Translations under genes and position numbers: made by a program
Assembly: GCA_021296235.1 (NCBI GenBank)
Contig: JAGWAS010000028.1
Coordinates: 1,405-61,922 of the forward strand
Source of the DNA: Paracoccaceae bacterium
GTDB lineage: Bacteria > Pseudomonadota > Alphaproteobacteria > Rhodobacterales > Rhodobacteraceae
Direction: 5' to 3'
DNA length: 60,518 bases
The notes under the pieces: generated by a model
Told to the model about the DNA's origin: nothing
Seen by the model: only the letters and a program-made list of their open reading frames with translations
Database searches by the model: none
Shown: in pieces, positions 27,412 through 37,063 of the stretch
Layout: every line of letters starts with the position of its first letter
Position numbering within the stretch: position 1 is the stretch's first letter

Positions 27412-28650
27412 TCATCCGCTTTGGCACTTTCCGGGCATTACATACCCCATCGAATAGGTTGCCTTCATCCTGGCGAACGCTTCGTCAACGGGAATTTGCT
27501 TTGCGAACCGTGCGGGATTGATGGGCGCCAGCTCATACGGTGCCTGCCCGTTCACCATCCAGTCAGCCAGAAATCTGCCCGATCCACCGCCTGTTCCAAT
27601 GCCAACGGGAAAGCCGGCTGCCAGCCACAACCCCGCGAAGCCTTCAATCGGTCCAACCAAAGGACATCCGTCCGGCGGGAAGCACATGGGTCCGTTGTTC
27701 ACAATCTTGATGCCCACATCGCCGAATGCAGGAATTCGTTCAATGACATGCATCAGATTCTCTTCCAGCCGCTCAAGATCCGGCACGAGCAGTTCACCCC
27801 CGAAGTCGGACGGAATTCCTTCCGCCGCCCAAAGCACCGGTTGGGATTCGTAGACACCGCAAAGCAACGAAAACCTCTCTTGGCGCACATTGGCCTGCGA
27901 ACGGGGATCGCGAATGGCCGGCACTTCGCAGTTCAGGGATTTCAGTTCCGGAACGTCATCCGTAACTACCTCATGATGTTCGAGAGCATATAGCGGAAGG
28001 TCAAGGCCAAGCGGCAACGCCAGTTCACGGGTCCAAAAACTTGCAGCGAGAACAATGTTTGCGGTTTCAATGGCACCGAATTCGGTGTCCACCTGCCATC
28101 TGCCGTTTCTCAAACGCCCAATCGAACGGACAGGACATTGGCGCCGGATTTCGGCACCCATGTTGCGCGCTGCCTTTGCAAGCGCCATGGTTGTGCTTGA
28201 GGCATCGACGTGCCCGTCGTCAGGTGTGTGCGCCGCGCCGAACAGTCCATCCAGCTGAACCAAGGGGTTAAGGTCCCCAACTTCTTCCGCGTTGATTACA
28301 CGATAATTGATTCCGAGGTTTTCGTACAAGGGGAGCAGTGTTCTATAGGAATTCAGCTCGGCCCGGGAGTTGGCAAGCCGAAGGCTTCCGGTTGCGTGAA
28401 ACCCAACCGATTGACCGGATTCGCGTTCGGCTTCCAAATATGTTTCGAGCGACTCAACGTAGAGACGGGTGATTTCAGCGTAATGTCCAAAGTGCGTAAC
28501 GTTGCCGGCTGCATGCCAAGTTGATCCTGAAGTCAGTTCAAGGCGTTCACACAGCAGGGTGTCCGTCCAACCCCTCTTTGCCAACGCGTAAAGCACGGAA
28601 CACCCGACGATGCCGCCGCCGATCACAACGACCTTCGCGGATTCAGCCAT
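27412..28650 (-). CDS. FAD-dependent oxidoreductase, dimethylglycine/sarcosine dehydrogenase type (DAO domain only)
   Basis: A 412-residue DAO-fold flavoprotein with dinucleotide motif VVVIGGGIVGCSVLYALAKRGW, then LELTSGSTWHAAGNV, the segment before flavin attachment in dimethylglycine dehydrogenases, and a C-terminal GLWLAAGFPVGIGTGGGSGRFLADWM. Full-length family members have a further folate-binding GcvT-like half of about 400 residues that is missing here, so the enzyme may pass electrons or C1 units differently. It starts 5 bp after the MttB-like gene and is surely co-transcribed. Oxidation of an N-methylated amine or amino acid is inferred. Confidence 0.87.
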   Translation of the reverse strand: MAESAKVVVIGGGIVGCSVLYALAKRGWTDTLLCERLELTSGSTWHAAGNVTHFGHYAEITRLYVESLETYLEAERESGQSVGFHATGSLRLANSRAELNSYRTLLPLYENLGINYRVINAEEVGDLNPLVQLDGLFGAAHTPDDGHVDASSTTMALAKAARNMGAEIRRQCPVRSIGRLRNGRWQVDTEFGAIETANIVLAASFWTRELALPLGLDLPLYALEHHEVVTDDVPELKSLNCEVPAIRDPRSQANVRQERFSLLCGVYESQPVLWAAEGIPSDFGGELLVPDLERLEENLMHVIERIPAFGDVGIKIVNNGPMCFPPDGCPLVGPIEGFAGLWLAAGFPVGIGTGGGSGRFLADWMVNGQAPYELAPINPARFAKQIPVDEAFARMKATYSMGYVMPGKCQSG

Positions 28651-28655
28651 GCTTT

Positions 28656-30224
28656 TCAGTTGCCCCCCGCATGCAACCGATTGAGGGACGGCGGCCTTGT
28701 GCGTTCCTTCGGCAAGCGAATCGGAAACCGCAACCGAACCTTGTCATCACAATTGTCGGAAATGTGAGAAGGAAAGTGCGTTTTCAATACTTCGCCAACT
28801 CGCTCCGATGCCCGCTGCCACAAATCCTGGGATCCACTTTCAACCCAATCGTCCGGGCTGCTGCGGTCCGCCAGATTGGGATATACATACTCACTTTCCA
28901 TCAGCTCCAGCGTTTGCCGGTTTCCAAGAAAATGCCCAACACCTCGCGCTGTTTCGGCGATCTCATCGACTGACAGTTTCTCATCTGTCACTTCGATGCC
29001 ACGCATGGTACGGCGAATGCTGGCAATCATCTCATCGTCGATCACCATTGCTTCCATGGAACACCCCAGAAGGCTGGCAAGCATGCCAACCGATTCGTAG
29101 ACGAAATCCGGGCCGCTCATCGCCGCCAGAACGACCGACAACGCCTTTTCGTATCCTGCCTGGTTGTCCGGCACCTTGGAGTCCGCCATGCTGGCGGGCA
29201 CACCTGTTGGAAGCCGCAGAAAGCGCATCATTTGAGCCTGGCCTGCGCTAAGCAGTGCCTGCTCTCCGCCACCGCCACTGAACGCGCCGGTTCGAAGGTC
29301 GGAGACGAAGGGCCATCCGCTGGCGATTACGGGATGACCGGGCTTCACGAGATTAATTGCAACGAGCGCGCCGATTGATTCCGCAACCGACTGCACAAGC
29401 GTTCCGGCCAAGGCCGCCGGTGCCGTGGCACCTGCCTGCGGCCCAGTTTGGCTGAGAATGGGCATGTTTGAGCGCGCAGCCGCCATGGCAACGTTGCTGC
29501 TGTCCTCCGCAAAGGAAAGAGGCGAAACAATTGTCGTGGCGTGGACTGACAGAAATGGACGTTTGTGAAACGCCCCCTCGCGGCCCACCAAGAGGTCCAG
29601 CAATTCGACAATTTCGCCAACATGGTGGTCCAGGCCAATACTGGATCCAAGGTGTTTGGTTGTGCCCTTGGCGATGGCGTAGACCGTGTTCAGGTCCAAT
29701 TCACGCCAATCATCAATGTCGGTTGCAACGACAGGCCTCGCAAACCATTGAATATTTGGCAACGTATCGCACAAGCGAGCGAGATCATACAAATCCGCAA
29801 GCGTTGATGGGCGGTAGCTGCCCAAATGCGAATCCAAGATCTTGACCGCTGCGCCTCCGGTCGCAAAGTGTACGTGGCCATCACGAACCTCGATATCGTG
29901 CGCAGCGGATTGACCATGCAGGACGAAATCACGTGCAGCGCCCGCAATCGTGTCTTCCACCAAGGATTTTGGAAACAAAAGACGACCCTCGGCGTCAAGC
30001 GAGCATCCCCTGTCGAGAGCCAGATTTCGAACGGTTAATGTGGCATTCTTGATGCCAACCTTGGCCAGCACGTCCAACGCAGCGGCGTAGATCCTCTCAG
30101 TGCCGGATTTGGTCAGCGGTTGGTAGGAGCCGCCCGGCGTCCCGGTTGGGCCAATTGCATCATCGGATATTGCACCGGCGAGTGAGCGATTTTTGCGTCG
30201 ATCCCTGTTTCGAGCACGTCGCAT
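28656..30224 (-). CDS. MttB-family (trimethylamine methyltransferase-like) protein without pyrrolysine
   Basis: The 522-residue protein has the MttB TIM-barrel pattern: a basic N-terminus (MRRARNRDRRKNRS), TKSGTERIYAAALDVLAKVGI, GRLLFPKSLVEDTI, FATGGAAVKILD, PILSQTGPQAGATAPAALAG, YESVGMLASLLGCSMEAMVIDD and a long C-terminal GVGHFLGNRQTLELMESEY. There is no in-frame TAG, so it belongs to the non-pyrrolysine group, of which MtgB moves a methyl group from glycine betaine to a corrinoid protein. No corrinoid partner is in the window. I chose Met 30224, where the family N-terminus starts; an upstream ATG at 30422 adds unlikely sequence. Confidence 0.87.
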   Translation of the reverse strand: MRRARNRDRRKNRSLAGAISDDAIGPTGTPGGSYQPLTKSGTERIYAAALDVLAKVGIKNATLTVRNLALDRGCSLDAEGRLLFPKSLVEDTIAGAARDFVLHGQSAAHDIEVRDGHVHFATGGAAVKILDSHLGSYRPSTLADLYDLARLCDTLPNIQWFARPVVATDIDDWRELDLNTVYAIAKGTTKHLGSSIGLDHHVGEIVELLDLLVGREGAFHKRPFLSVHATTIVSPLSFAEDSSNVAMAAARSNMPILSQTGPQAGATAPAALAGTLVQSVAESIGALVAINLVKPGHPVIASGWPFVSDLRTGAFSGGGGEQALLSAGQAQMMRFLRLPTGVPASMADSKVPDNQAGYEKALSVVLAAMSGPDFVYESVGMLASLLGCSMEAMVIDDEMIASIRRTMRGIEVTDEKLSVDEIAETARGVGHFLGNRQTLELMESEYVYPNLADRSSPDDWVESGSQDLWQRASERVGEVLKTHFPSHISDNCDDKVRLRFPIRLPKERTRPPSLNRLHAGGN

Positions 30225-30956
30225 CCGATTTCCAATCTTCGAATCCCAAAAGCAAGGAACCAACCTACCTGACAGGCGGAACACAGTTGACTGCACCCTG
30301 CTTGGGCAGTTCGAATATCCCAATGGCGCAGTCGTGGCCAAGTGGCAATCATGAAGAGGAACTCGTTTTACCCGGAAAGCACCGCCCGGCCGACATCTCA
30401 AACAACTGCTTTTCCAATGCATGGGTTAACTTCGAGTTGCATCTGGAATATCCATGAAGCGGAGTTTGGGCGCTTAAATCGGCGGCAACCCTGCGCATGC
30501 GCCTGCGACCGTGCACCAAGATGCGCACCGCTTCAAGTGGCGGTTCATTCCCCGTGAAATTCAATCATCAGTGCCCGCACAACCAGAGCCCGTTCCAGGG
30601 ACTTTGCCGTCTCTTCTTTCTGACCGAGTCTCTGTGTCCAATGCCAAACAGCAAAGTTCATTTTCGGTGCCTGGATTCCGGCGCCGCCGTCCTTCACAAT
30701 CGGAAGAGCAGGATGCGTTTCGATCCCGGACCGGCATTATGGGAAGCAGGTCTGTCGACATTCGCAGTTCGGCCAATTCCTCGGCAGCGCAGCAGGATGT
30801 TCGACCTCGAATTCACAATGAGCACCATTGATGTTCGTACAAATGGCAGGGGACCCGCCACGCGGCAGGCCGGTGGCGGAACTCCATCTTCGCTCCGGGT
30901 GGCCATCCAATTGATATGGTGGCAAAAGCCATTTCCTCGATTCGGATATTTAAGTC
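30225..30956. other. Long gap between divergent MttB-like and MFS genes
   Basis: This 732-bp stretch must hold two divergent promoters. Open frames exist on both strands but are rich in Arg, Ser and Pro with no motif. No cobalamin riboswitch-like structure was recognised by eye. Confidence 0.4.
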
Positions 30957-32177
30957 GTGATCTTCGTTTCCTTTTTCTCGCTATTTGCATCTGTCGTGCT
31001 GATACAAATGAGCGCTGGCGGGCTTGGTCCGCTGGACGCGCTGTCCGGTGTCGCCTCAGGATTCTCAACCGGTGAGATCGGATTGATGGGATCGGCCCAC
31101 TTTGCCGGGTTCTTCATTGGATGCTGGTGGTCGCCGCGACTGATTGGCGTGATAGGCCATTCCCGGGCGTTTGCCGTCTTTGCCGCCGCAGGCACGATCG
31201 GAACACTTGCACACATGATGTATGTCGACCCCTATGCATGGTCGGCGATGAGGGTTCTGTCCGGTATGTGCATTGCGGGTTGCTTCACCGTGATAGAGGC
31301 TTGGTTGCAGGCCAAGGTCACAAACGCAACCCGAGGCAGGACCATAGGAATCTACCGTGTCGTTGACATGACGGCCGGGCTTGCAAGCCAGCTGCTCATT
31401 GCTGTCCTGGAGCCGGCTGCCTACCTTTCCTACAATGTCCTTGCGATGCTTTGCTGTGCCTCGCTGCTGCCGTTGGCGCTGACGCGGGTGCCACAGCCCA
31501 GAGCAGCCGAAAAGCTCCGTCTCAAACCCATGCTCGCTGCGCAGATTTCGCCCATGGCCACTCTCGCCGTTTTGGTGGCTGGGGTAACGACTTCGAGCTT
31601 CAGGATGGTCGGACCGATCTACGGATCTAGCATCGGTCTCGACAAACAGCAGCTGGCACTGTTTCTCGGCGGGTTCATTCTCGGTGGAGCGATTGCAATG
31701 TATCCGGCAGGATGGCTCGCCGACAAATTCGATCGCCGAAAGGTCATGATTGGATTTTCCGTTTCGGCAGTGCTTTCCTGCGGATTCACCATCCTTTCAG
31801 CCGGAATGGGGATCGGTCCGGTGTTGGCTGCATCCATCATGTTCGGAGCCACGACATTTCCAATTTTCTCACTGGCGTCAGCCCATGCCAATGATTTTGT
31901 CGATTCATCGGAAATGGTTGAACTGAATTCGTCCCTGATATTCAACTACGCACTTGGCGCAATTGCGAGCCCGCTGGTCGTTTCGCTCGCGATCGCCGTT
32001 CTTGGATCGCCGGCAATGTTCATTCTGATTGCCATTGCCCATGTTTTACTTTGCGCATTCGCATTCCTTCGCATGAAGGTGCGTCCGGCCAGTGAGGCCA
32101 AGACGGCATATACCTACATGCCCAGGACCAGCTTCCTGTTTGCACAACTTCTGAAACGCGGGAAAGACGGTTCCTAG
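30957..32177 (+). CDS. Major facilitator superfamily transporter (YcaD-like)
   Basis: A 406-residue membrane protein with about 12 hydrophobic segments in two bundles. The first cytoplasmic loop reads WWSPRLIGVIGHSR, and the middle has AGWLADKFDRRKVMIGF, the MFS A-motif (GxLaDrxgrr) of the second half. The FTVIEAWLQAKV segment is characteristic of the YcaD branch of small drug or solute exporters. It starts at GTG 30957, with no strong ribosome binding site. Substrate unknown. A methionyl-tRNA synthetase gene follows on the same strand after 53 bp. Confidence 0.88.
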   Translation: MIFVSFFSLFASVVLIQMSAGGLGPLDALSGVASGFSTGEIGLMGSAHFAGFFIGCWWSPRLIGVIGHSRAFAVFAAAGTIGTLAHMMYVDPYAWSAMRVLSGMCIAGCFTVIEAWLQAKVTNATRGRTIGIYRVVDMTAGLASQLLIAVLEPAAYLSYNVLAMLCCASLLPLALTRVPQPRAAEKLRLKPMLAAQISPMATLAVLVAGVTTSSFRMVGPIYGSSIGLDKQQLALFLGGFILGGAIAMYPAGWLADKFDRRKVMIGFSVSAVLSCGFTILSAGMGIGPVLAASIMFGATTFPIFSLASAHANDFVDSSEMVELNSSLIFNYALGAIASPLVVSLAIAVLGSPAMFILIAIAHVLLCAFAFLRMKVRPASEAKTAYTYMPRTSFLFAQLLKRGKDGS

Positions 32178-32230
32178 CACCGGCAACACGGTTCATGTAA
32201 TGGTTTTCGCCGCAAACGGATGAGTTTCCA

Positions 32231-33976
32231 ATGGCAAGAATATTGATTACCTCCGCGATTCCGTACATCAACGGAATCAAGCATCTGGGGAATCTTGTCG
32301 GCAGTCAGCTGCCTGCCGATTTGTTTGCGCGCTATCTGCGGCTGCGGGGCCACGAAGTCATGTTCATCTGCGCCACCGATGAGCACGGCACCCCGGCGGA
32401 AATTGCTGCGCAGCGGGATGGTGTCGGCGTCCGGGAGTATTGCGACCGGATGTATGAAATCCAACACCATCTTGGAACAGGGTTTCGCCTCTCATTCGAT
32501 CATTTTGGCCGCTCCTCGTCCGACCGCAACCGGCAATTGACGCAACATTTCGCCGGACGCCTTGCGGACAACGGACATATCAGCGAGGTGCGTGAGCAAC
32601 AGTTGTTCTCTGTTGCCGACAACAGGTTTCTGCCGGACAGGTACGTGCGGGGCACATGCCCGAACTGCGGTTATGAACAGGCCCGGGGCGATCAGTGCGA
32701 AAATTGCACAAAGCAACTGAACCCAACGGAATTGATCAATCCTCGCTCGGAAATATCGGGGTCAACCGAACTTGAAATGCGGTGGACCACACATCTCTTT
32801 CTCCGGCAATCGAAATTCCGCAATCGGTTGGAGGAATGGATTGATTCCTGTGATGGCTGGCCGATTCTCACCAGTTCCATTGCAAGAAAATGGCTGCGGG
32901 ACGGAGATGGTTTGCAGGATCGCGGGATCACCCGTGATCTGGACTGGGGAATACCTGTCAGGCGAGGAAACAAGGACTGGCCGGGAATGGAGGGCAAGGT
33001 CTTTTACGTCTGGTTCGACGCCCCCATTGAGTACATTTCCGCCACCGCCGAATGGGCGGACGCAAACGAGCTCGACGAAGCCGCATGGCAGCGCTGGTGG
33101 CGCACCGATCTCGGGGCCGACGATGTGCGCTACGTTCAGTTCATGGGCAAGGACAACGTGCCGTTCCACACGCTATCGTTCCCGGTCACCATCATGGGAT
33201 CGGGCGAGCCATGGAAATTGGTCGACCACATAAAATCCTTCAACTTCCTGAATTATGATGGCGGTCAGTTCTCAACCAGCCTCAGGCGCGGCGTGTTCAT
33301 GGACCAGGCATTGGACATCCTTCCCCCGGACTATTGGAGGTGGTGGCTGCTGTCGCATGCTCCTGAACATTCTGACAGCGAGTTCACCTGGAATAATTTC
33401 GTTGCATCGGTGAACAAGGACCTGGCGGACGTGCTCGGCAATTTCGTGCGAAGGGTCACCAAATTCTGTTCGGCCCGCTTCGGCAATGAGGTGCCGCAGG
33501 GAGGCGACTGGTCAAGTGAACAATCACAATTTGCGGCCGAACTGGCGGAGAATGTCCGCCGCTACGCCACACACATGGAGGATATCGAAATCCGCAAGGC
33601 GGCGCAGCAGCTGCGCCTCATCTGGGCAAGTGGCAATGAATACCTGCAGACCGCTGCACCTTGGACCAGCGTCAAGGAGGACCCTGCCCGGGCTGCAACC
33701 GACATATCGATTTGCATGAACCTCATCAGGCTCATTGCCGTGATCTCAGAGCCGTTCATCCCGGATTTCTCCTCTGCGATCATCAAATCCCTGCGACTGA
33801 GAAGCCCTGCATGGCCGGATGATCCCGAAGCCGCGCTCAGCGCCATGACACCGGGCCACGAATTCGATGTCCCGGATCTGCTATTCCGGAAGATCTCCGA
33901 TGAGGAGTGCAATGAGTGGCAAATGAGATTCTCGGGGGAAGCCGGCAGCAACCCGCCACCAAACAACGACGTGTAG
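32231..33976 (+). CDS. metG: Methionyl-tRNA synthetase
   Basis: A 581-residue class I synthetase charging tRNA-Met. The HIGH-type signature is KHLGN in [15 protein letters not shown]; a zinc knuckle [17 protein letters not shown] sits in the connective peptide; the KMSKS-type loop is replaced by [10 protein letters not shown]; and the anticodon-binding domain begins near [23 protein letters not shown] in place of KMSKS is, as I recall, usual for one branch of bacterial MetRS. There is no C-terminal tRNA-binding extension. It sits among accessory genes, so it may be a second copy, which this window cannot decide. Confidence 0.92.
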   Translation: MARILITSAIPYINGIKHLGNLVGSQLPADLFARYLRLRGHEVMFICATDEHGTPAEIAAQRDGVGVREYCDRMYEIQHHLGTGFRLSFDHFGRSSSDRNRQLTQHFAGRLADNGHISEVREQQLFSVADNRFLPDRYVRGTCPNCGYEQARGDQCENCTKQLNPTELINPRSEISGSTELEMRWTTHLFLRQSKFRNRLEEWIDSCDGWPILTSSIARKWLRDGDGLQDRGITRDLDWGIPVRRGNKDWPGMEGKVFYVWFDAPIEYISATAEWADANELDEAAWQRWWRTDLGADDVRYVQFMGKDNVPFHTLSFPVTIMGSGEPWKLVDHIKSFNFLNYDGGQFSTSLRRGVFMDQALDILPPDYWRWWLLSHAPEHSDSEFTWNNFVASVNKDLADVLGNFVRRVTKFCSARFGNEVPQGGDWSSEQSQFAAELAENVRRYATHMEDIEIRKAAQQLRLIWASGNEYLQTAAPWTSVKEDPARAATDISICMNLIRLIAVISEPFIPDFSSAIIKSLRLRSPAWPDDPEAALSAMTPGHEFDVPDLLFRKISDEECNEWQMRFSGEAGSNPPPNNDV

Positions 33977-34118
33977 CATTCGGCAAGCCGCGCTGACCTG
34001 CCAAAAATTGGCCATGTTTCCGGAATTGGGGTGGAATTCGCCCTGCCCTTCGAAAAGTATGAATAGATTCATTTCACTTCGGATCGTGATCCCGGCAAGT
34101 GTGGCAGCAACGCTCACG

Positions 34119-35530
34119 GAGGTATTGTCGATTCTGGTGTTTGGGGGGCGTTTGTAAGTAGGCGGCATATTTGGTTGAGTCATCATGCCAAACAACCAAC
34201 CAAGGAGTACACCGCCATGACATCGAATGTATATGAATTTGCAGCCCCCGCAAAGTCCCGTGATCAGCTGACGGAGCTGATCCGGATGGGCGCCCGGCAG
34301 ATCGTTCACCTGGCCGTCGAGGCCGAGTTGCAGGATGTTCTTGCCTCCTATTCCGATCACCGCCTCGAGGATGGAAGAGCCGGCGTCATACGCAATGGCT
34401 ACCAGCCGGCGCGCCAGATCCAGACCGGGATCGGGCCGGTCTCAGTGCGCATACCCAAGATCCGCTCCAGGACCGGCGAGCCGGCAACCTTCCGCTCGGC
34501 GCTGGTCCCTCCCTATATCCGCAAGAGCCGTTCCCTTGATGCCAGCATCTCGTGGCTCTATCTGAAGGGCGTCTCCACCGGCGAGATGGGCCCGGCCCTC
34601 GAGGCCCTGGTCGGGCCGGATGCGAAGGGCCTGAGCGCAAGCACCGTCGCCCGTCTCAAGACCGCGTGGCGGCAGGAATGCGATGAATGGCGCCAGATGC
34701 CCCTCGACAGGGATCGCTGGGTCCATGTGTGGGCAGACGGCATCCATGGCGGCCTGAGAGTGGAGCATGCAAAGCTGTGCTGCCTGGTGGTCATCGACGT
34801 CAATGACAGGGGAGAGAAGAAGCTCCTGGCGGTGGAGGACGGCGTTCGTGAATCCACCCAGGGCTGGCGGGAGGTCCTCTTGGGGCTGAAGGCGCGGGGA
34901 ATGAATGCGCCGGAGCTGGCCGTAGGAGACGGCGCCATGGGCTTCTGGTCCGCACAGGAGGAGATCTGGCCCGGGACCCGTCAGCAGCGATGCTGGATGT
35001 ATAAGAGCGCAAATGTGCTCAACGCAATGCCGAAATCGGTGCAGCCGAAGGCCAAGGCGGCCATTCACGACATCTGGCAGGCCGATACCAGGGAGGCCGC
35101 CGAGGCCGCATTCGATCTCTTCATCGAGACCTGGGAGGACAAGTATCCGAAGGCGACCCACTGCCTCGAGAAGGACCGGGATGAATTGATAACCTTCTAC
35201 GACTATCCTGCCAAGCACTGGCGCAGCATCCGGACCACCAATCCGATCGAATCCACCTTTGCCACCATCCGCCACCGGACCAGGCGCTCGAAGGGCTGCC
35301 TGACACGGGACGGCATGCTGAACATGATCTTCAAGCTCGGACTCTGTGCCGAGGGGAGATGGAGACGGCTGCACGGCTTCGGGGAGCTGGGGAAGGTCAT
35401 CACCGGCGTGAAGTTCAGGGATGGCATCGAGGTTGTCGAGGGCGCAGAGACGAACGACAAATCAGACAATCAACCAGCAAGGATCGCCGCTTGACCGATG
35501 CCCCCCAAACACCAGAATCGACAATACCTC
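34119..35530 (+). mobile_element. Complete IS256-family insertion sequence
   Basis: A 1,412-bp element bounded by perfect 31-bp inverted repeats (34119-34149 and 35500-35530; outer end GAGGTATTGTCG). It encodes one intact transposase. Flanking 8-bp sequences (CGCTCACG left, TCTGGCTG right) do not match, so no target-site duplication is visible; recombination between copies or an adjacent deletion may have removed it. The perfect ends and intact transposase suggest recent insertion. Confidence 0.93.
34217..35494 (+). CDS. IS256-family transposase
   Basis: The 425-residue DDE transposase fits the family length. Catalytic positions are visible: Asp in VWADGIHGGLR, Asp in AVGDGAMGFW, Glu in TTNPIESTFATIRHRTRRSKG, and the family CWMYKSANVLNAMPK segment. 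I chose ATG 34217, preceded by AGGAG at 34203-34207; an upstream ATG at 34175 lacks it. No frameshift is seen, so the element could be active. Confidence 0.95.
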   Translation: MTSNVYEFAAPAKSRDQLTELIRMGARQIVHLAVEAELQDVLASYSDHRLEDGRAGVIRNGYQPARQIQTGIGPVSVRIPKIRSRTGEPATFRSALVPPYIRKSRSLDASISWLYLKGVSTGEMGPALEALVGPDAKGLSASTVARLKTAWRQECDEWRQMPLDRDRWVHVWADGIHGGLRVEHAKLCCLVVIDVNDRGEKKLLAVEDGVRESTQGWREVLLGLKARGMNAPELAVGDGAMGFWSAQEEIWPGTRQQRCWMYKSANVLNAMPKSVQPKAKAAIHDIWQADTREAAEAAFDLFIETWEDKYPKATHCLEKDRDELITFYDYPAKHWRSIRTTNPIESTFATIRHRTRRSKGCLTRDGMLNMIFKLGLCAEGRWRRLHGFGELGKVITGVKFRDGIEVVEGAETNDKSDNQPARIAA

Positions 35531-35980
35531 TCTGGCTGGGCAGCCATGAGCGACGTTCATGGCGGGCAAAAATCAGATCAAGGAGGTTGCATGCTTCTGC
35601 ATGGCCCCTTTGGACATATACGAAGTCCTTGAGTATTTGGAGTTGAAAGCAACCGAACCTGTTCAGCATGTGCTACAGCACCGGCCTCCTTGGGGCCGCC
35701 TTCAGCTTCCGGACGGAGCCGGTTGTTGGGGGCCTTTGCACCAGCTATCTGTCTTTGACCAGCGACAGACCGTTGACGAGGCAACGTGCGACACCCCGGC
35801 ACTAGGGGCACCGCGAAGAGTGATGCTGTTTGAACTCTGACTGAGCCATTCGCCTCCGGCGGCCAGCGCCATGATCAAGGTCTCCAAGTTGGTTGAATCT
35901 GCATTGGAGTTGAGGTGAGCCATTTCGGGCAGAGGCCGCGCCTCGACAATGCACCTCTGGATGCGCTGTACAGTATTGAA
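35531..35980. other. Gap between IS256 element and DUF1513 gene
   Basis: About 450 bp without recognisable coding. Its lack of a matching duplication with the left IS flank suggests that the DNA on either side of the element was not originally adjacent. Confidence 0.4.
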
Positions 35981-37060
35981 TCACGCAATGTGAATAAGGT
36001 GATTGTCCCAGTTGCAGGCATGCCTGACGCGCCATGCCTCAGACAGTCCATTGAGTTCGACCACCAATCCTGTTCCTGTTGTGAAAACAAAACCGGTTCC
36101 TGACGGGCAAATGCCGCAGACGTCTGTGCTGTGCAGTTGACCAAGGTAAGAGCCGCCTGCGACATCGAAAATCTGCAGGACACCGCCTCGGGGAGATGTG
36201 ATCGCAATTTTGGTCCTGTCTCCCGAAACGGCGACGCTGCCCGCATAGCCCTGCATTCGACCGTGATCGTCTGATGGGGCGGCAAGAAGGCGTTCGGCAA
36301 TGCCCCTTCGATGTATCCCGAGCAATGGTGGCCGCTGTGACCTGTTGCCCTGCCATTGCAACGCAAAGGCAACGGTGGAATCGGGGCCAATCGCGAGGTG
36401 GCGGATGGAATTTCTCCGATACTCCGGCTCAAGTTCGATTTGATCGGTGACTCTGCCAAGCGGATCCATGTAGCTCAGGTTCGGGCGCATTGTCGGCAGG
36501 TTGAGCTTGGCTCTTCCGCTGTCCGGATGCGTTTCGATCCCGCCATTCGCAACAACCAGCGTCTGTCCGTCCGCCATCAGCTGCATGTCGTGCGGCCCAA
36601 CGCCGCCGGATGACATCTCCCCAATCCGAACATAACCCTTGGATGCATCCCAAACGCCCACCACCCCCAGGGATCGGGAAAAGTCGTTCTCGGTGGTAAA
36701 CAACAACTCTCCATCAGCGGAATAGGCGCCGTGGCCGCAAAAATGCCGGTTCGGTGGTGCTTCAACCAGATTGACGGGTTGGCCGGATAGGCAATCAAGG
36801 ATGATTGCAAATGTTCCTGGCCGGCGGGCAAATGCAATGGCCTCGGGACGATTCGGGTGAGCAGCTGCCGCATGCCCGCGACCGGGAAGATCAATTCGAA
36901 AGGTGATCGCCCCCTTTCCCCCCAACCCGACCAAAGCATGGCCGCCATCGGACATGCGGGCAGCGGTCAGAAATTTCGGACTGCCCGCATCGGCCCATGT
37001 CGGCTTCGGGCACAGACCCGCGGCCAACATCCCTGCAAGGAAAGAGCGCCGGTTTTTCAA
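35981..37060 (-). CDS. DUF1513 family periplasmic protein of an imelysin-type iron locus
   Basis: A 359-residue beta-propeller-like protein with a twin-arginine-like start (KNRRSFLAGMLAAGLCPKPTWA) and DUF1513 segments AHPNRPEAIAFARRPG, GHGAYSADGELLFTTEND, VWDASKGYVRIGEM, GVGPHDMQLMADGQTLVVANGG and NLSYMDPLGR. DUF1513 genes usually end operons with a diheme (DUF1111) protein and one or two imelysins, which act in iron acquisition in the periplasm. Those partners lie just upstream here but are broken, so this gene may be a surviving remnant. It starts 3 bp after the imelysin stop. Confidence 0.87.
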   Translation of the reverse strand: MKNRRSFLAGMLAAGLCPKPTWADAGSPKFLTAARMSDGGHALVGLGGKGAITFRIDLPGRGHAAAAHPNRPEAIAFARRPGTFAIILDCLSGQPVNLVEAPPNRHFCGHGAYSADGELLFTTENDFSRSLGVVGVWDASKGYVRIGEMSSGGVGPHDMQLMADGQTLVVANGGIETHPDSGRAKLNLPTMRPNLSYMDPLGRVTDQIELEPEYRRNSIRHLAIGPDSTVAFALQWQGNRSQRPPLLGIHRRGIAERLLAAPSDDHGRMQGYAGSVAVSGDRTKIAITSPRGGVLQIFDVAGGSYLGQLHSTDVCGICPSGTGFVFTTGTGLVVELNGLSEAWRVRHACNWDNHLIHIA

Positions 37061-37063
37061 GCG

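Noticed and set aside
28656..30224. Pyrrolysine-type trimethylamine methyltransferase
   Set aside because: No in-frame TAG occurs in the gene and no pyrrolysine genes are nearby.
34111..35538. Target-site duplication of the IS256 element
   Set aside because: The 8-bp flanks CGCTCACG and TCTGGCTG do not match, and shifting the ends by one or two bases does not create a match.
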